Position numbers and translations under genes: made by a program. A stretch of 64,000 nt of DNA, taken from positions 1 to 64,000 of the forward strand of contig CANXME010002581.1 of the NCBI GenBank assembly GCA_948144175.1, read 5' to 3'. The notes under the pieces are model-generated. The model worked only from the letters and a program-made list of their open reading frames with translations. It had not been told where the DNA came from and searched no databases. This document shows positions 31,587-43,800 of this stretch, piece by piece. The number at the start of each line of letters is the position of its first letter. Position 1 is the first letter of the stretch. This stretch comes from Closterium sp. NIES-65. Taxonomy: Eukaryota; Streptophyta; Zygnematophyceae; Desmidiales; Closteriaceae.

Positions 31587-34225
31587 TCAAACAAGCTCCT
31601 CCTCCCGCACGGCCCCCTTGAGCCCCTTCACCTCCGTCACCTTCTCCTCTATCTCCCTCCTCAACTCCTCCCTCCACAGCTCCTCCCTGCCGCCCTCCTC
31701 CTCCTCCTCCGCCTGCAAAAGGGCAGGGATGATTTGATGGGAGGGCAGGGGAGGACAGCGGGGGAGGACAGCGGGAGAGGCAGGGGGTGAAACGGCAGCA
31801 GAGGAGAGGGCAGCAGAGAGGGAAGGGGGGTTTGATGGCACGGTCTCGCAGTCACAAGAAGGGTTGGGGCACAAGGCCAGGGCAGAGAAGGAAGGGGCCG
31901 GGGTTGTGAAGAAGGGTGTGCGGAGGAGGGAGAACGGCATGTGGATATCATCAAGCCGCATAAACAATCATGCCACTGCCGCATGGCAAGAACTAATTAC
32001 ACACACCTCCCCCTGTGTGTGCCTACATGCCAGGTGTACCTGCATCTAGGCTTGGGCATTGGCCCGACCCAACCCCACCCGACCCGTTTGGGGCTACCCA
32101 AGGGTAGGGTGGGGTCGGGTCGGGTATACCCGACCTCGGGTACTAAGGGTCAGGTTAGTTACCCGACCCGCTTTGTACACCTCGGGTATTTATAACCCGA
32201 GGTTGGGTCGGGTATACCCGAGGTCGGGCCGGGTATACCCGTAAAGACAATGTGATCAATTTTTTATTTATCTTACATTTCACACAATGTGACGGTGCGC
32301 TCCCATTGATTACCTAAACTCCTAGTTGAAAATTTAGTAGTTAGGCGCTTCTTATGGCATTTTGCAAGCCTCAAGCATGTTTAACCAGGTCAAATATCGG
32401 GTATCAAATACCCGAGTTTGAACACCGGGGTCGGGTATCGGGTATCTGTTACCCGACGTGGGTATACATACCCGACCCGCCCGGGTAGTCCAATCAGAAT
32501 TATATACCCGACCCGCCAAAAATATCGGGTCGGGTCGGGTTACCCGACCCGTTCGGGTCAAATGCCCAAGCCTACCTGCATCCCTGGTGTGAAAACATCC
32601 CTGGCCCAATCCGCCGCCCCCTTCCCCCCCCTCCCAACCCCCCCTCTCCCCTTTTGTGCCAACACCCCCCGTGTGTGAGCAGCAGGTGGGGCATGGGCGT
32701 GCGACTGACCCGTTGGTAGATCCAGAACTGGGTGCCGTTGCCGCCCGCATTGCGGTACTCGTCGCTCTCGTAGTACTCGTCCTGTGGGGCATGCGCAGGG
32801 GGGAGGGGGGGGGGGTAGGGGCATGCGCAGGGGATGGTGGGGCCACGCGGAGGGGGGGTGGGGACACGCGTGGCGGAGGAGAAGGGAGCACGCGCAAATA
32901 CCGTCAAAAGGGATGAAAGACATTAAAAATGGGGAAAACGCCAGTGCTACACGCTGCTACTGCTTCTGCTGATTCTGCTGCGGCTACTACTGCTGCTGGT
33001 GCTACTGCCATTAGCATAAATGCGTTCGTGGAGGGATGTGCCGTGCGGGGAAGGGAGGATTTGAGAAACGGGGGTGTAACGCGGTACCATGCGGTGAGAG
33101 GAAAGGGGAGGTGAGAGGGTACGGGGACTAGAACGGAAAGTAGAAACGTAGGAAGAAGGAATGGGAGAAGATGGGGCCGGGGAAAGGGATGGAGGGGAGG
33201 GGGAGGGAAAGGAGAGAAATTGCATAGGGGCAATGGGAGGGTGGGATGGAAACGCGGAGGGGATGGGAAAGAGAGGGCGGGACGCGGGGGGCGGGGGGGC
33301 GGGGGGACGGGCTGGAGTATGGGGGGAGGCGCAATAAAGGAGAAGCGCGCACGTACGTTCATGGAGCCGAAGACGAGCGCGCCCCAGCAGAAGACGCACG
33401 TGAAGATCATGTCTGCATGGCGGGGAGGGATGGCAAGTTGAGGGGAAATGGCACAGGGGGGAGTGGATGGGGAGGCACAAGGGGAGGGGGGAGGGAAGGG
33501 GGGGAGATATGGAGATAGGATGTTAAGAGCAGGAGGGAATAGAGCAGGAAATCCTGGCCGAAAGCGAACGTTTTCCGGTTTGTTTGGATGGGAACAGGCG
33601 TGTAGGAGTAAGCACGCTTGACTGGTTCTCGTCGAGAAGTTAGCCGTACTTTATCAGTTTACCACATCTACGAGCCCAGGCATTTTCAACGATTTGAATG
33701 GACCTAATGGGAGTATGAAATTATCGACTTGCTTACGGAAAAAAAAAAGAGGGCGCAAAAGCGTACAGAAGCACTTGACGGCTTCAAAGTGGGCTTACAG
33801 AAAGCCTTGAAGGCGGGCTCGGCGATGTGAAAGTCGGAGAGCGCCGTGAATGTGTCCATGGCGTTGGGCAGCTGTTGAGTCGACCCACAACTCAACTCGG
33901 ATCAAAGACGGCTTACGGAAGGCAGTGAGGGGTTGAAAGAGCACTTACAAAAAGCTTTGAAGGCGGGCTCGGTGATGTGGAAGTCGGAGAGCGCCGTGAA
34001 GGTGTCCATGGCGTTGGGCAGCTCCGCCTCTACGAACGCCAGCACCAGCGGGAGCGCCGCCACCGGCGCGGAGAGCAGGCGGAACGGCGCGGACGAGGGG
34101 CGACGCGCGGGAGCGGCATCGGTGGACTTGGGGGAACGCGCCTGGGGGGGACGACGGAGAGAAGAAAAAGGGAAAGGAAACGGGGGAGAGGGAGACGAGA
34201 GAGAGTGGTGGGGACAGGCGGACAC
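31587..34225 (-). CDS. Small membrane protein of unknown function, possible plastid targeting
   Basis: I do not recognise this family. A 176-residue protein assembles from four minus-strand exons with good splice sites: 34225-33949, 33412-33357, 32781-32710, 31712-31587. The first ~30 residues are Ser/Pro/Arg-rich without acids, like a chloroplast transit peptide. A hydrophobic stretch (LLSAPVAALPLVLAFV), the segment LPNAMDTFTALSDFHITEPAFKAF, a likely membrane span (MIFTCVFCWGALVFGSM), an acidic/aromatic motif (DEYYESDEYRN..GNGTQFWIYQ) and a highly charged C-terminal helix follow. A partial second copy of the end of exon 1 with its donor sits at 33871-33799. A hAT-like MITE lies in intron 3. 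The start is the first in-frame ATG upstream; an alternative is splicing at 34142/34141 from an unseen exon. Confidence 0.62.
32047..32574. mobile_element. hAT-like MITE with 8-bp TSD and CGGGT-iterated interior
   Basis: It begins TAGGCTTGGGCATT and ends AATGCCCAAGCCTA. It is flanked by a perfect 8-bp duplication CCTGCATC (32039-32046 and 32575-32582), the hallmark length of hAT elements. It is 528 bp with no transposase. Both arms are packed with CGGGT/ACCCG iterations in inverted order around an AT-rich centre (~32240-32390), so the whole can fold back. It lies in the third intron of the small membrane-protein gene. Confidence 0.9.
33799..33871 (-). pseudogene. Partial duplicate of exon 1 of the small membrane-protein gene
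   Basis: Minus-strand CAG|CTGCCCAACGCC...AAGGCTTTCT|GTAAGC copies the last 73 nt of exon 1, including the donor, with a newly formed acceptor. If used in addition to exon 1 it would shift frame. It could act only as an alternative exon, or it may be inert. Confidence 0.75.
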
Positions 34226-35523
34226 GCAGGAGGAAAAATGAGAAGCCTTCTAATGCACTGCCGCTAAGGGTGGTCGCCTGATCTGAAGCTGGGATAGCGT
34301 GCCCTGCTTTGACGGAATCCGGACAGAATGGCACCTGCCCTATTTCCGACATTGTCGTCAGGAGCAAGGAATGGTGAGCTCGAGGTCAGCGATCATGGGA
34401 AGAAGCACAGCGGAACTGAGATCAAAACTAGGTTAGAAGGTGGACGGCAAGACGGTGGCAGCGGAGGATGAAACGGTAGCAAAAAAAAAAAAAAAAAAAA
34501 AAAAAAACGAAACGGAAGATTGTGGCAGTAATGGATAAGACAGCCGCAGGGTAGGGCGAACTGGCGACAACTGTGCATTGTGGCTCGGCTTGACGTCACC
34601 GACTCCCACTATTGTCTACTAAAGTCGACCTAGCGAAGCCTGAGCAGCATACAGCAATGGAGGTCGCCAAGGAGGCTCCGTGACGACAAGTACAGTAACG
34701 GAGGTCACATTAGCTCTGCATTGACCTCTGGCATGTCCAAAACGTCACATCACGAATATTAGATCACTTTGCGTTCTAATCACGCGACCCATTCGGCGAA
34801 TAAAGGACCTACCGCGCAGACAGCAACCAGGCGTTGGCTTCTGATTGGCCGGACGACGACGCTACGCTGTCCACTGGAAGCAGCGGGAAGAGACAATGAG
34901 ACTCTTGATGGCAAGGACGCGACAGCCTGGATGCACGCCATTTTGAATGATATAGATGGCGTTTTAGCAGCGGCTCGACAGACGACAGGAGACAAAGCGT
35001 TGCGGAGCTACTGATTAGGGATTATGTCTGAAGAAGCGAAAAACATAAATGGCTGGGGAGGAGGGACCGGCAGGGGAGGGTCAACGAGAACGAGTTCCAG
35101 GTGACATGCAGGTGTGGCCCAGATGAGCGCTGACACTGACGTGGCCGAGCTCGATGTTCTGAAAAGCAGGAACCACCAATTCCAGACGAATTCGTTTTGA
35201 TCGAATACAGTGTGAGTGCTCGTACAAATACACGTGAAATACAAGTGAACGACTACTAACACGTGATATACACGTGAATGACTACTAGCATATGATATAC
35301 AAGCATAACCCCTCTTAGTATAGCTCCTCATTAGTAGCAAAACTTATCAAGCTACTGTTATATACCATGTTGTCTGACGGTACCTAATACCGTATAAGGA
35401 ATTGACGCTGATGAATGGTGACTAGACCTCAAGCACTCTCTCTGATAGACAAACAAATGTGAAAATCGTCCATCTGCTAGCAAAATGCGACCCTCCTCGA
35501 ATGTGCAACATACAGCGAATCGG
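34226..35523. other. Intergenic between the small membrane-protein gene and GRF
   Basis: Contains a 27-bp poly-A run at 34481-34507 and short direct repeats ACACGTGA/TATACACGTGAATGACTACTA (~35230-35290). The upstream side may hold the promoter of the minus-strand membrane-protein gene and the downstream side the 3' flank of GRF. The open frame 34769-35014 has no recognisable features. Confidence 0.45.
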
Positions 35524-38500
35524 TCACCTGTCAACATTCAAGAAGATGTCAACCGACTCCATCTGCAACTGATCCTGTTGTTGGTCCTGGAAAATGTTGT
35601 CTTCCTGGGAAAGCTGACACGCTGGGATCTCTTGCAGTTGATTCTGTTGCTGCTGCTGGTACTGCTGCTGCACTTGAGGTTGAGTATTTTGCTGCTGTTG
35701 ATGCTGTGGTGGCATTGGTTGCTGGGGCTGCAGCGTTTGCTGAAGTAGTGGTGGCTGCGATGACTGCTGCTGCTGCTGCTGCTGTGGGCTTTGCTGGTAT
35801 TGATGATAATGTTGGTTAGAGATCAACTGCTGCTGCTGCGTTTTGTGTTGAAGCGATTGAGGCTGTTCTTGGTATTGGTTGTATTGACCTTGCTGTTGGT
35901 ACTGAATCTGTTGAAACTCCTGCTCATACTGATTCTGCTGTTGTTGCTGCTGCAGCTGGTTCTGCTGCTGGGGCTGTTGTTGTGACTGCTGCTGCTGTTG
36001 CTGTAGCTGTTGCTGTTGATGTTGATGCAGCTGTCCTTGATGCTGCTGGAAGTGCTGCTGCTGCTGCTGCTGCTGCTGCAGCTGCAGCTGCTGTGGTTGA
36101 TGTGGCTGAAACTGGCGTGCAGTAGCAGCATGGACCTGTGGCTGCTGCTGGTAACTTTCATGAACCTGTCGCGAAAGGTCGACAGGGCTCTGGTACGAAG
36201 GGTTGATGGCATGGGCCACCTTACCAGGAGCCTCAGATATTGAATGACTTCGCATCATTCCTCCAGCACGGGAATATCGAGGCTCAGGGACAGAGCTGCA
36301 TCTCGTGAGAAAGGCAGGACGACTGGAAGAGATACCTGGCACAGGAGTTGAAGCAGGATGACTCGAAGAGTTTGTAACCACAGGAGGAGCGTTGCTCAAG
36401 TGATGGCCAACGTGTGACTTGTCAGAATAAGATGAAGCAATCTGTAATGACGCCGACCTCTGGTGGGATGATACACATGAAACAGAATTCAAGAAATGCA
36501 TTAGCTGACATGTTGCAAAACGTCCCAGGAAATTTGTGGGAGTCTGAGTTTGGATTGCAATTTACCTGCAACATGTTAGGTAGACGAAGAAGTGGGACTC
36601 TTGGGGTATCATCATCTCCATCCCTCTCCCATATAGCAGCTCTTGGGGTATGCTGAATCTGGTAATGTCCAGGCTGGAGTTGTCCTCCTGCAGTCCCATG
36701 GTTACCAGACTGCGTAGGACCGCTGTTCAAACCCACGATGCTCGAGCTGACACCAAGGGATTTGGATGTTGAAGGGGCTCCAGGCGTGGTATTCTCAACT
36801 TGCAGCGACTGCCCAGGCTGGAAGGGGGAGGTGAACCGAGGACCAAGGTTGCCACTCAGCTGATATTGCTGAACACGACTGGAAGTGCTGCAGTTTATGC
36901 TTTGATTCAAGCCTCCAGAATGAGGCACAGCCTGCTGGTCTTGAGGTGGATGTTGCATCCTGTGCTGCTCTTGCTGCGCTTGTGACTGGAAAGTTGTCGG
37001 ATTCGTCTGCCATGTTGATGTTGCAGTGGCTCGCCTGCGCAAAACGGGGCGATGAATATGTAAGACACTGGACGAGGGGGTCATCATGAAGCTTACGAAG
37101 GGTGAGTGAATGTCTTACGAGTTGAGTCCTGAAGATGGCTCCACTTGTGCTGCGCCCATTGGATGAACTGGGGGAGGTAACGTGAGAGGCGGTAGAGCTG
37201 ATCGTTCTCCCATTTGAGCACTTGACTCGCATCTTGAGTCATTCTTGCGCTCCGAGACAGAAGCGACTGCATGCTCATCAATATGCCTCGTCTGCGTGAT
37301 ACCACTTTCAGCGATGCTGCTTGTCGCAGCGTTGATCCCGCCTGCTACTTCTGACGCAGGTCCATCGGACGACGCAGCAGCAATGGATGCATTAGAGCCT
37401 GCAGTGCAGTTTTCATTTGCCTTCCGCGACCTATTTCTCCCTCTATGCATGTGACGGTCACAATACTTCTGATCTTTGACAGCCTGCAGAGATAATCAAG
37501 CAGATCAAGTGAATCAGGAATGCATTACAATGCTGACGGCGCGGTTGTGGAGGTGAAGCAAGGAATTCATTATGTACCTCTCGGGAACACCGCCATTTCT
37601 TTCCATCAGTACGACGGCACCTGTCAGGCTCCAAGTCAAGACGCATCGGGTGCATCCACTCGCCTGTTAAAAGACACGTCATGTGCATGAGGTTTCTGTA
37701 GAAGACAACGTAACTCTGAAGTCAATCTACTGAGATTTAGTAATTACCTCTCTCGCTTTCCCGAGGACCTTTGGAGGTATCAGGGGATGCGTAAAGTGAC
37801 GCAACAAGATCTTGTGGTGGAGAAACACCAGAGACGATATATTTAAATATCAAAGCTTGCTTCTCCAGTTGTTGCCACTGGCTTATTGTGAAAGGGCCTG
37901 CGTTAGGATCTGCATGGTCCATCAGACAGCAGAAGGTCAGACCTTGGAAGACGGAAAGAGCACGTATCCACGACCACGCCTTTAGATCACCACCATTCAA
38001 AAAATATTATGAGAAATCTACCTGCAGACACGGTCGAGTCTGGCGAGCCAGCTTGACCATCAGGGCTAATGTTTGTCAGCGGCGGGATTGATGAGAAGAC
38101 AGGGGTTGTGAGAGGTGGAGGGGAAACCGGAGCTCCCATTATGTGTGGAGAGCGGACTTCAGCGATAGGTGAGAGCGCGGGAAGCTTTCGTACAGGCGAG
38201 CACCGAAACGAGCTGGAGGAGCCTGGCGTCCTGGGTGTTGAAGAAGGAGAATAGTCTGCAGACAATGGAGAATCGTTGAGCTTCGGGGTTGCCAGTGACT
38301 GGTGATGGTCAGAGGTTAGAGCGAATTGCGGCTGACATGCGAACACTTGCGGGGAGTTTTGCAGTTTGCCATCGATCATTGGCTTCAGCTCCCTCGGATT
38401 GCTTTCAGCGTTGCAGACAAGTGCAGAGCTGTGGATGTTCTCTCCAGAAACTGCAGGGACTTCACTGGAGACTAGCACAGGCAAAGTTTGAGATTGAGGG

Positions 38501-38616
38501 GGTGATTGACTACACGAAATCTTCACAGCTTGGTGCTCAAACTTCTGGTCCATCTGCTGAACAGGCGCCATTGCAATTCCAGTTACAGGTGACGGTGGCT
38601 GAACGAGTAGACTCAT
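35524..38616 (-). CDS. Growth-regulating factor (GRF) transcription factor
   Basis: Plant-specific regulator of growth that binds DNA through WRC and the coactivator GIF through QLQ. Exons on the minus strand: 38616-38022, 37942-37748, 37663-37578, 37483-37119, 37034-36566, 36459-35524. They join in frame to 881 residues. QLQ is at about residues 215-250 (PFTISQWQQLEKQALIFKYI). WRC spans exons 3 and 4 (DLEPDRCRRTDGKKWRCSRE + AVKDQKYCDRHMHRGR), with the C..C..C..H zinc ligands present, followed by the basic nuclear signal. The C-terminal ~250 residues are polyglutamine-rich, probably activating. It is longer than most GRFs because of ~200 N-terminal residues rich in Ser/Pro and the polyQ tail. 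No miR396-like site is visible at RSRKANE. Upstream exons are not excluded. Confidence 0.94.
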
Positions 38617-40010
38617 TGAGCTCCAGCCCTAGACTCAACCAGACACCACTCAGAAAACTAGATATCTGGCACCTATCCTTGAGGTATAAGGCAGAAATTC
38701 TCACTGTGTTCTGAAATAAGGTCCAGAATCTCAGAACAGGGATTTCAACAAACAAGCATGTGAAATATCGCCAGCTGAAACCTTTCACATGTTCACTGCC
38801 CTCCCTCAATGTTAGCAGATATGCTCCTGTGTGCTCCCATTTTATCTGACTGGCTGCTGTGCTGGAGTCGTGCTAATGTGCGCACAGCACATATGGCCCA
38901 GATTGTGTTTCGCCGGTTTGGTTCCGAACCAAGCAGCTTCTTCTCCTGCACATCCACGGCCCTATGTGACATCATACACGATAATCATGGGCCATGGCCC
39001 CTTCGCACCAAATCCTCATCATTTGTGTCCCCCAAGCCTATCTGTATAACCAGCAAGTCGCATGATTTGGTATGGGTTCACTTTTCAGAAGCCAATCATG
39101 CTTCGTTGTCTAAAAGCCGCCAGACCGATTGGACGAATTGTTGAAGAGCACATCTGGAAGTTGTCAGACTCAAGCATCTCCAAGCCTTTCGTCTGAGCTT
39201 GACGAACCACTGAGATCAGCTTTGAGATGCGCGTGCCTCATTTTCAGGCTTGATGGTCGCTTGAAATGTGGTTGGTGGTTCTTGAAAGGGATTGAGGTTC
39301 AGTCTCTCCCCGCACTGTTGGAGCTGTTCAGATCCTAAAAGGCGGAAAGGGAGTGGCTGGACGCCTGGAGCTCAGTTACGCGTCTACCAATCAACGAGTC
39401 GTCGAGTTCCTCAGCCAGGAATGCTGCCGACTTCTGTGGCGGGTCTACACTCCCGCCTCAACTTGACGGAAAAAGTGAACGTCTTCTTCGTCCCCAATCC
39501 CAAGGTGCCTTCTCTGACAAGCGAATATCTGTCACGAATTGGAGCAAAGCGCACCGTTGAGGTGGTCTACGATTTGTCGTACATGTAATTTGAACAGATT
39601 GGAGCATGGTGCGAGTGTCAGCCGAATGGGATTCACGTGGCTAAAGGGTGGCTGGAGACTGGTTGAGACAGCTGACCGATGTTGGTGAGCTCTGACTTGT
39701 CACCCAATCTTTGGTCGGTCCATATTGTGGTCAGGATTTAATTCAACACCATGACACCAAGTGTTCCCCAAACATTTATACATACCGTACATCTGAGGGA
39801 GACGTCAGGTTATACACTTCATACGGTACGCGCTTACAGTTCCTGTATCGTGGTTCAGGACGGTCCAACACGGTGAAAAACGGTTCTTGACGATTACCGC
39901 TCTTCACCGTGTTAAGCGAAATTTACCGGAGAGGGCGTACAAAAAGTTGTACAACCTGACGTCGCCCTGAACTTCATTGCAAATACTGAAGATCCGGTAG
40001 TACCATTCAA
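38617..40010. other. Intergenic between GRF and PEX5
   Basis: Presumably the GRF promoter side and the PEX5 3' flank; both genes are on the minus strand. An 11-bp perfect inverted repeat AACACGGTGAA/TTCACCGTGTT (39867-39877, 39903-39913) lies about 100 bp downstream of the PEX5 stop. Frames such as 38809-39144 and 39292-39588 show no recognisable domain. Confidence 0.5.
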
Positions 40011-40855
40011 TCACAACGGGTACTCCCTCTGAAGAGCATCCACATCATGGGCATCACAAGCTGGGAGTAGCTCTGCCTTTCCAGCGCAGCTCAACGCGAT
40101 TCTCAGGTACTGCCACGCATTCTCTGCCGTTGGATTCATCGCAATCGCACGCACATAATAGCGAGCCGACTCCTCATACTTGCCTTGGTTGGCATATCCA
40201 ATGCCCATGTTCGTCCACGCACGAACATAATTCGGCTTCAAATCCAAAGCCTGGAGAGCAATAGAGAACCCAGTAACAAAAAGAGCACAAATCGATACAA
40301 TGAAAACAATTGCACAAATCCGCAACATGATGCATCAGCATGAGACGACTTCAACAAGACTGTCCAGTGCACGTATACCTTCTGATACGCCTCAATGGCT
40401 TCAGCGGACTGGGCGCTGTTGGCCTGTGTGGCGCCCAGCTTGTTCCAGAGCGAGTAGTCGGACGGGCGCAGCGCAAGGGCTCGACGAAAGGCTGACTTGG
40501 CGCGGTCGTACTCGTGGGAGAGGTTGAACAGCACACCCAGCACCACCTGGCACGCGGGACAGGGGGTGAGGGGAGTTGGGCAAAGGGGTGAATTTTGGCA
40601 TGACGCAAGGAACATGGCAAGAGCACACGCAGCCTTGGCATGACAAAGAAATGCAATCAGAAAGGCATGGAACGTCAATACTTGACTGAGCAAGGCATGG
40701 AAGGGCAGGGCATGGCATGGCATGGCATGGCAGGGCAAGGCCCTCCGGACCTGCAGGTCGGCATCCTCTGGCGCCATGCGAGCTGCCTCCGTGTACAGTT
40801 GCACCACCTGGCACACAGACATGCGCACATTCACACACAGATGCGCGCGCACGCC

Positions 40856-40890
<35 letters not shown>

Positions 40891-43800
40891 ACGCACACAC
40901 ACACGCACACACACACGAACGCCCACGCGCACACACACACACGCACACACACGCACGCACACACACACACACACGCACACCCACACGCACACACACACGA
41001 ACGCACACACACACACACACACGAGCGCACACACACACACACACACACACACGAACGCACACATGCACACACACACACGAACGCACACACGCACTCACAC
41101 ACCCGCCCACCCACCCACACACACACACATACACACACACACACACACACCCACCCACCCACACACACACATGCAGACAGGCAAGGAGGAGACGTGTGCG
41201 GAATGGTGTTTGAGTCGGCTTGTATCAGGGATGCTGGCGAGAGACTCGAGTAAGGAGCTGGACGTGTGAGAATAACTTGCAGCGCTATCGAGGTGCACAG
41301 GAATGAAGCGCAGAGAGAGGGAAGGGCGGCGAGCAACAGAGTAGGGCGAGGCAGTGCGGGGAGGCGGATTGAGCAAAGAACAGGAGGGGTGAGAGGGGTG
41401 GACGCACATCGGAGTGGGACATGGAGGCCGGGCCCGACGGGGGCACGAGCGCCTTGTACTTGGAGTGGTTCCCCAGCCAGCTGCGCAGGTGGTACAGTGC
41501 CTCTGCTTGCTCCAGCTCTGATGGCGGGGGGGGGAAGGGAAAAGGGCAGAGTGTAGAGGCATGGAGAGGGAGGGGTGCAGAATCCACTCATGTGGTTCAG
41601 CAGCCAGCTGCGCAGGTGTACAGCGCCTCTGCTTGTTCCAGCTCTGATGGTGGAGGGGGGGAAGGGAAGGGGAAGAGGAAGAGAAGGAGTTGGGGCGGTT
41701 GGAGGAGGGGAAGAGGGGGTGGGAGAAGGGAGTGGGGCTGACATGTGACTTTGCAACCAGCTGCACAGCCTCTGCCAGCAATATAGGGGATGGTGGGGAA
41801 TGGGAAACGGGTGGGGATGGGGAGAGGAGCAGGCACGAGGGAGGGGGTAGACGAGACATGAGGAGAAGGAGAAGGCGGGTAGTTCAGGCGGGTGGTGGTT
41901 GATGTGACGCAGGTTCATATGAGTGCATGGAAGGAGGTGCGTGGTGGATGACACGAGGGAGTGACACTGACCGTTGGTGTGGCTGACGCCCAGGGCGAGC
42001 AGCACGTCCAGGTTGGTGGGGAGCGGAGCCTTGATGCATCGCATGTGCCTCTCTCGGCCATGAGCCGACAACAGACAGAGGTGTGTGATTCGCATGACAT
42101 GCACTCACCGTTCGTGTGGTTCTGACACGACACTGACCGTTGGTGTGGCTGACGCCCAGAGCGAGCAGCACGTCCAGGTTGGTGGGGTCCGCATCTCGAG
42201 CGCGCGTCATGGCTGCTATGGCCTGGGACACATGGTGGGAATGGGGGTATGGGGATGGCATGGGGGAGATAATAGGGATAGCGCGGGGGATGGCGTGGGG
42301 GATGGCATGGGAATAAGGATGGAGGATGGCATGTCTCTTCCCCCTCTCCACCTCATCAGTAGTGGGGGACAAGGGTGCACTACAACAGCTCCTATGAGTG
42401 AGTGACTTATGCGCACTTCCGTATGGAAGGAGTCAAGGAAAGGAACCCAGTCTCCTTCACCTCTCAATGATATGTTCCACAGTGAGTGAGCAGCCAAGAG
42501 GAGCCCATGTGCGAGAACATGAGCGCCGCACCTGTCGGTCATCGTCGTTCTCAGCGTGGGAGACGCCCAGCAGGCGCCAGGCCTCAGCGTTGCCCTCGTT
42601 GCGCAGCACCTCCGCCTCCAGCGCCAGAATCGCCTCGCTCAGTAGCCCGCTGTGGATGGGGTGGTGAATCGCATGGGTCACATGTACATGCACACACACG
42701 ATACACATGCACACGCACACACAGATGCATGCACTCAGTGTGGACGCGGGCACACCGGGATGCAGGACAGCGAGAGTAGAGTTGAGTGAGCACGCCAATG
42801 CATCATGAACGGACAAGTCCTTGACCCCGAAAAACGTCTCACCATCAGCAGCACCTTCAGCAGCACCATCATAAACATCTCACATTTGAGTTAAGTTACA
42901 AGTCAGATGGACTGCACACCCCACTCACCGCCGGAAGAGGTCCTGCCCCTGCTGGAAGGGCTGGGCGTGCCCCACGTAGGGGTTCTTATCGGCAAAGGCG
43001 TAGGGCCAGCGCGATGAGGAAGACTCCGCCCTCCTCTGCTGCTCGTCCCTCAGCTGCTCCTCCACATAGCTGTGAAAGGGGGGGTGGGGGAAGGAAGAGC
43101 GGAGGAGGGAGGGGAGTGCGCAGGGGAGGAGGAAGAGCTGAGAAACCGAATGGAAAGAGCCTTCAATCCACCTGCTGCTGCTGCTCGTCCCGCGCCTGCT
43201 CCTCCACATACCTGGGGATAGGAATTGAAGGAGGGGGTGGGGAAGAATAAGGAAGAGAGCAGGGGAAAGGTGTGACTGCCAGTAAGGAAGGGAATGGCAT
43301 GGCAGAGGGCGAAATGGTAATGGTAATGAGGCAAAATGAAAATGGAAATGGTAATGGGGCAAAATGAAAATGGTAATGGTAATGAGACGAAATGGTCATG
43401 AGGCGGAATGGTAATGGTAATGAGGCGGAATGGTAATGGTAATGAGGCGGAGTGGTAATGGTAATGAGGCGGAATGGTAATGGTAATGAGGCGGAATGGT
43501 AATGGTAATGAGGCGGAATGGTAATGGTAATGACGCGGAATGGTAATGGTAATGAGGCGGAATGGTAATGGTGATGAGGCGGAATGGTAACGGTAATGAG
43601 GCGGAATGGTAACGGTAATGAGGCGGAATGGTAATGGTAATGAGGCGGAATGGTGATGGTAATGAGGCGGAATGGCAATGGTTAGATATGAGCACGAACC
43701 GAACTCAAACATGTTTGTGCAAACCTTTTCGAACCTTGCATGTTGGTCGAACCGAACCGAAGAGGGTTTGAGGTTTGAGTATACAATGGCGAACCCTAAA

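Noticed and set aside
34481-34507. Poly-A run as the tail of a processed retrocopy
   Set aside because: No coding-like sequence or target duplication is seen beside it; probably a simple homopolymer.
34769-35014. Small plus-strand gene between the membrane-protein gene and GRF
   Set aside because: 81 codons with no recognisable domain, no splice or promoter context, and composition like the surrounding intergenic DNA.
39292-39588. 98-residue plus-strand protein
   Set aside because: Its only support is an open frame. It lies between two minus-strand genes with no recognisable motif.
40640-41269. Thr/His-rich and Cys/Val-rich proteins over the CA repeat
   Set aside because: Simple-sequence artefacts within a PEX5 intron.
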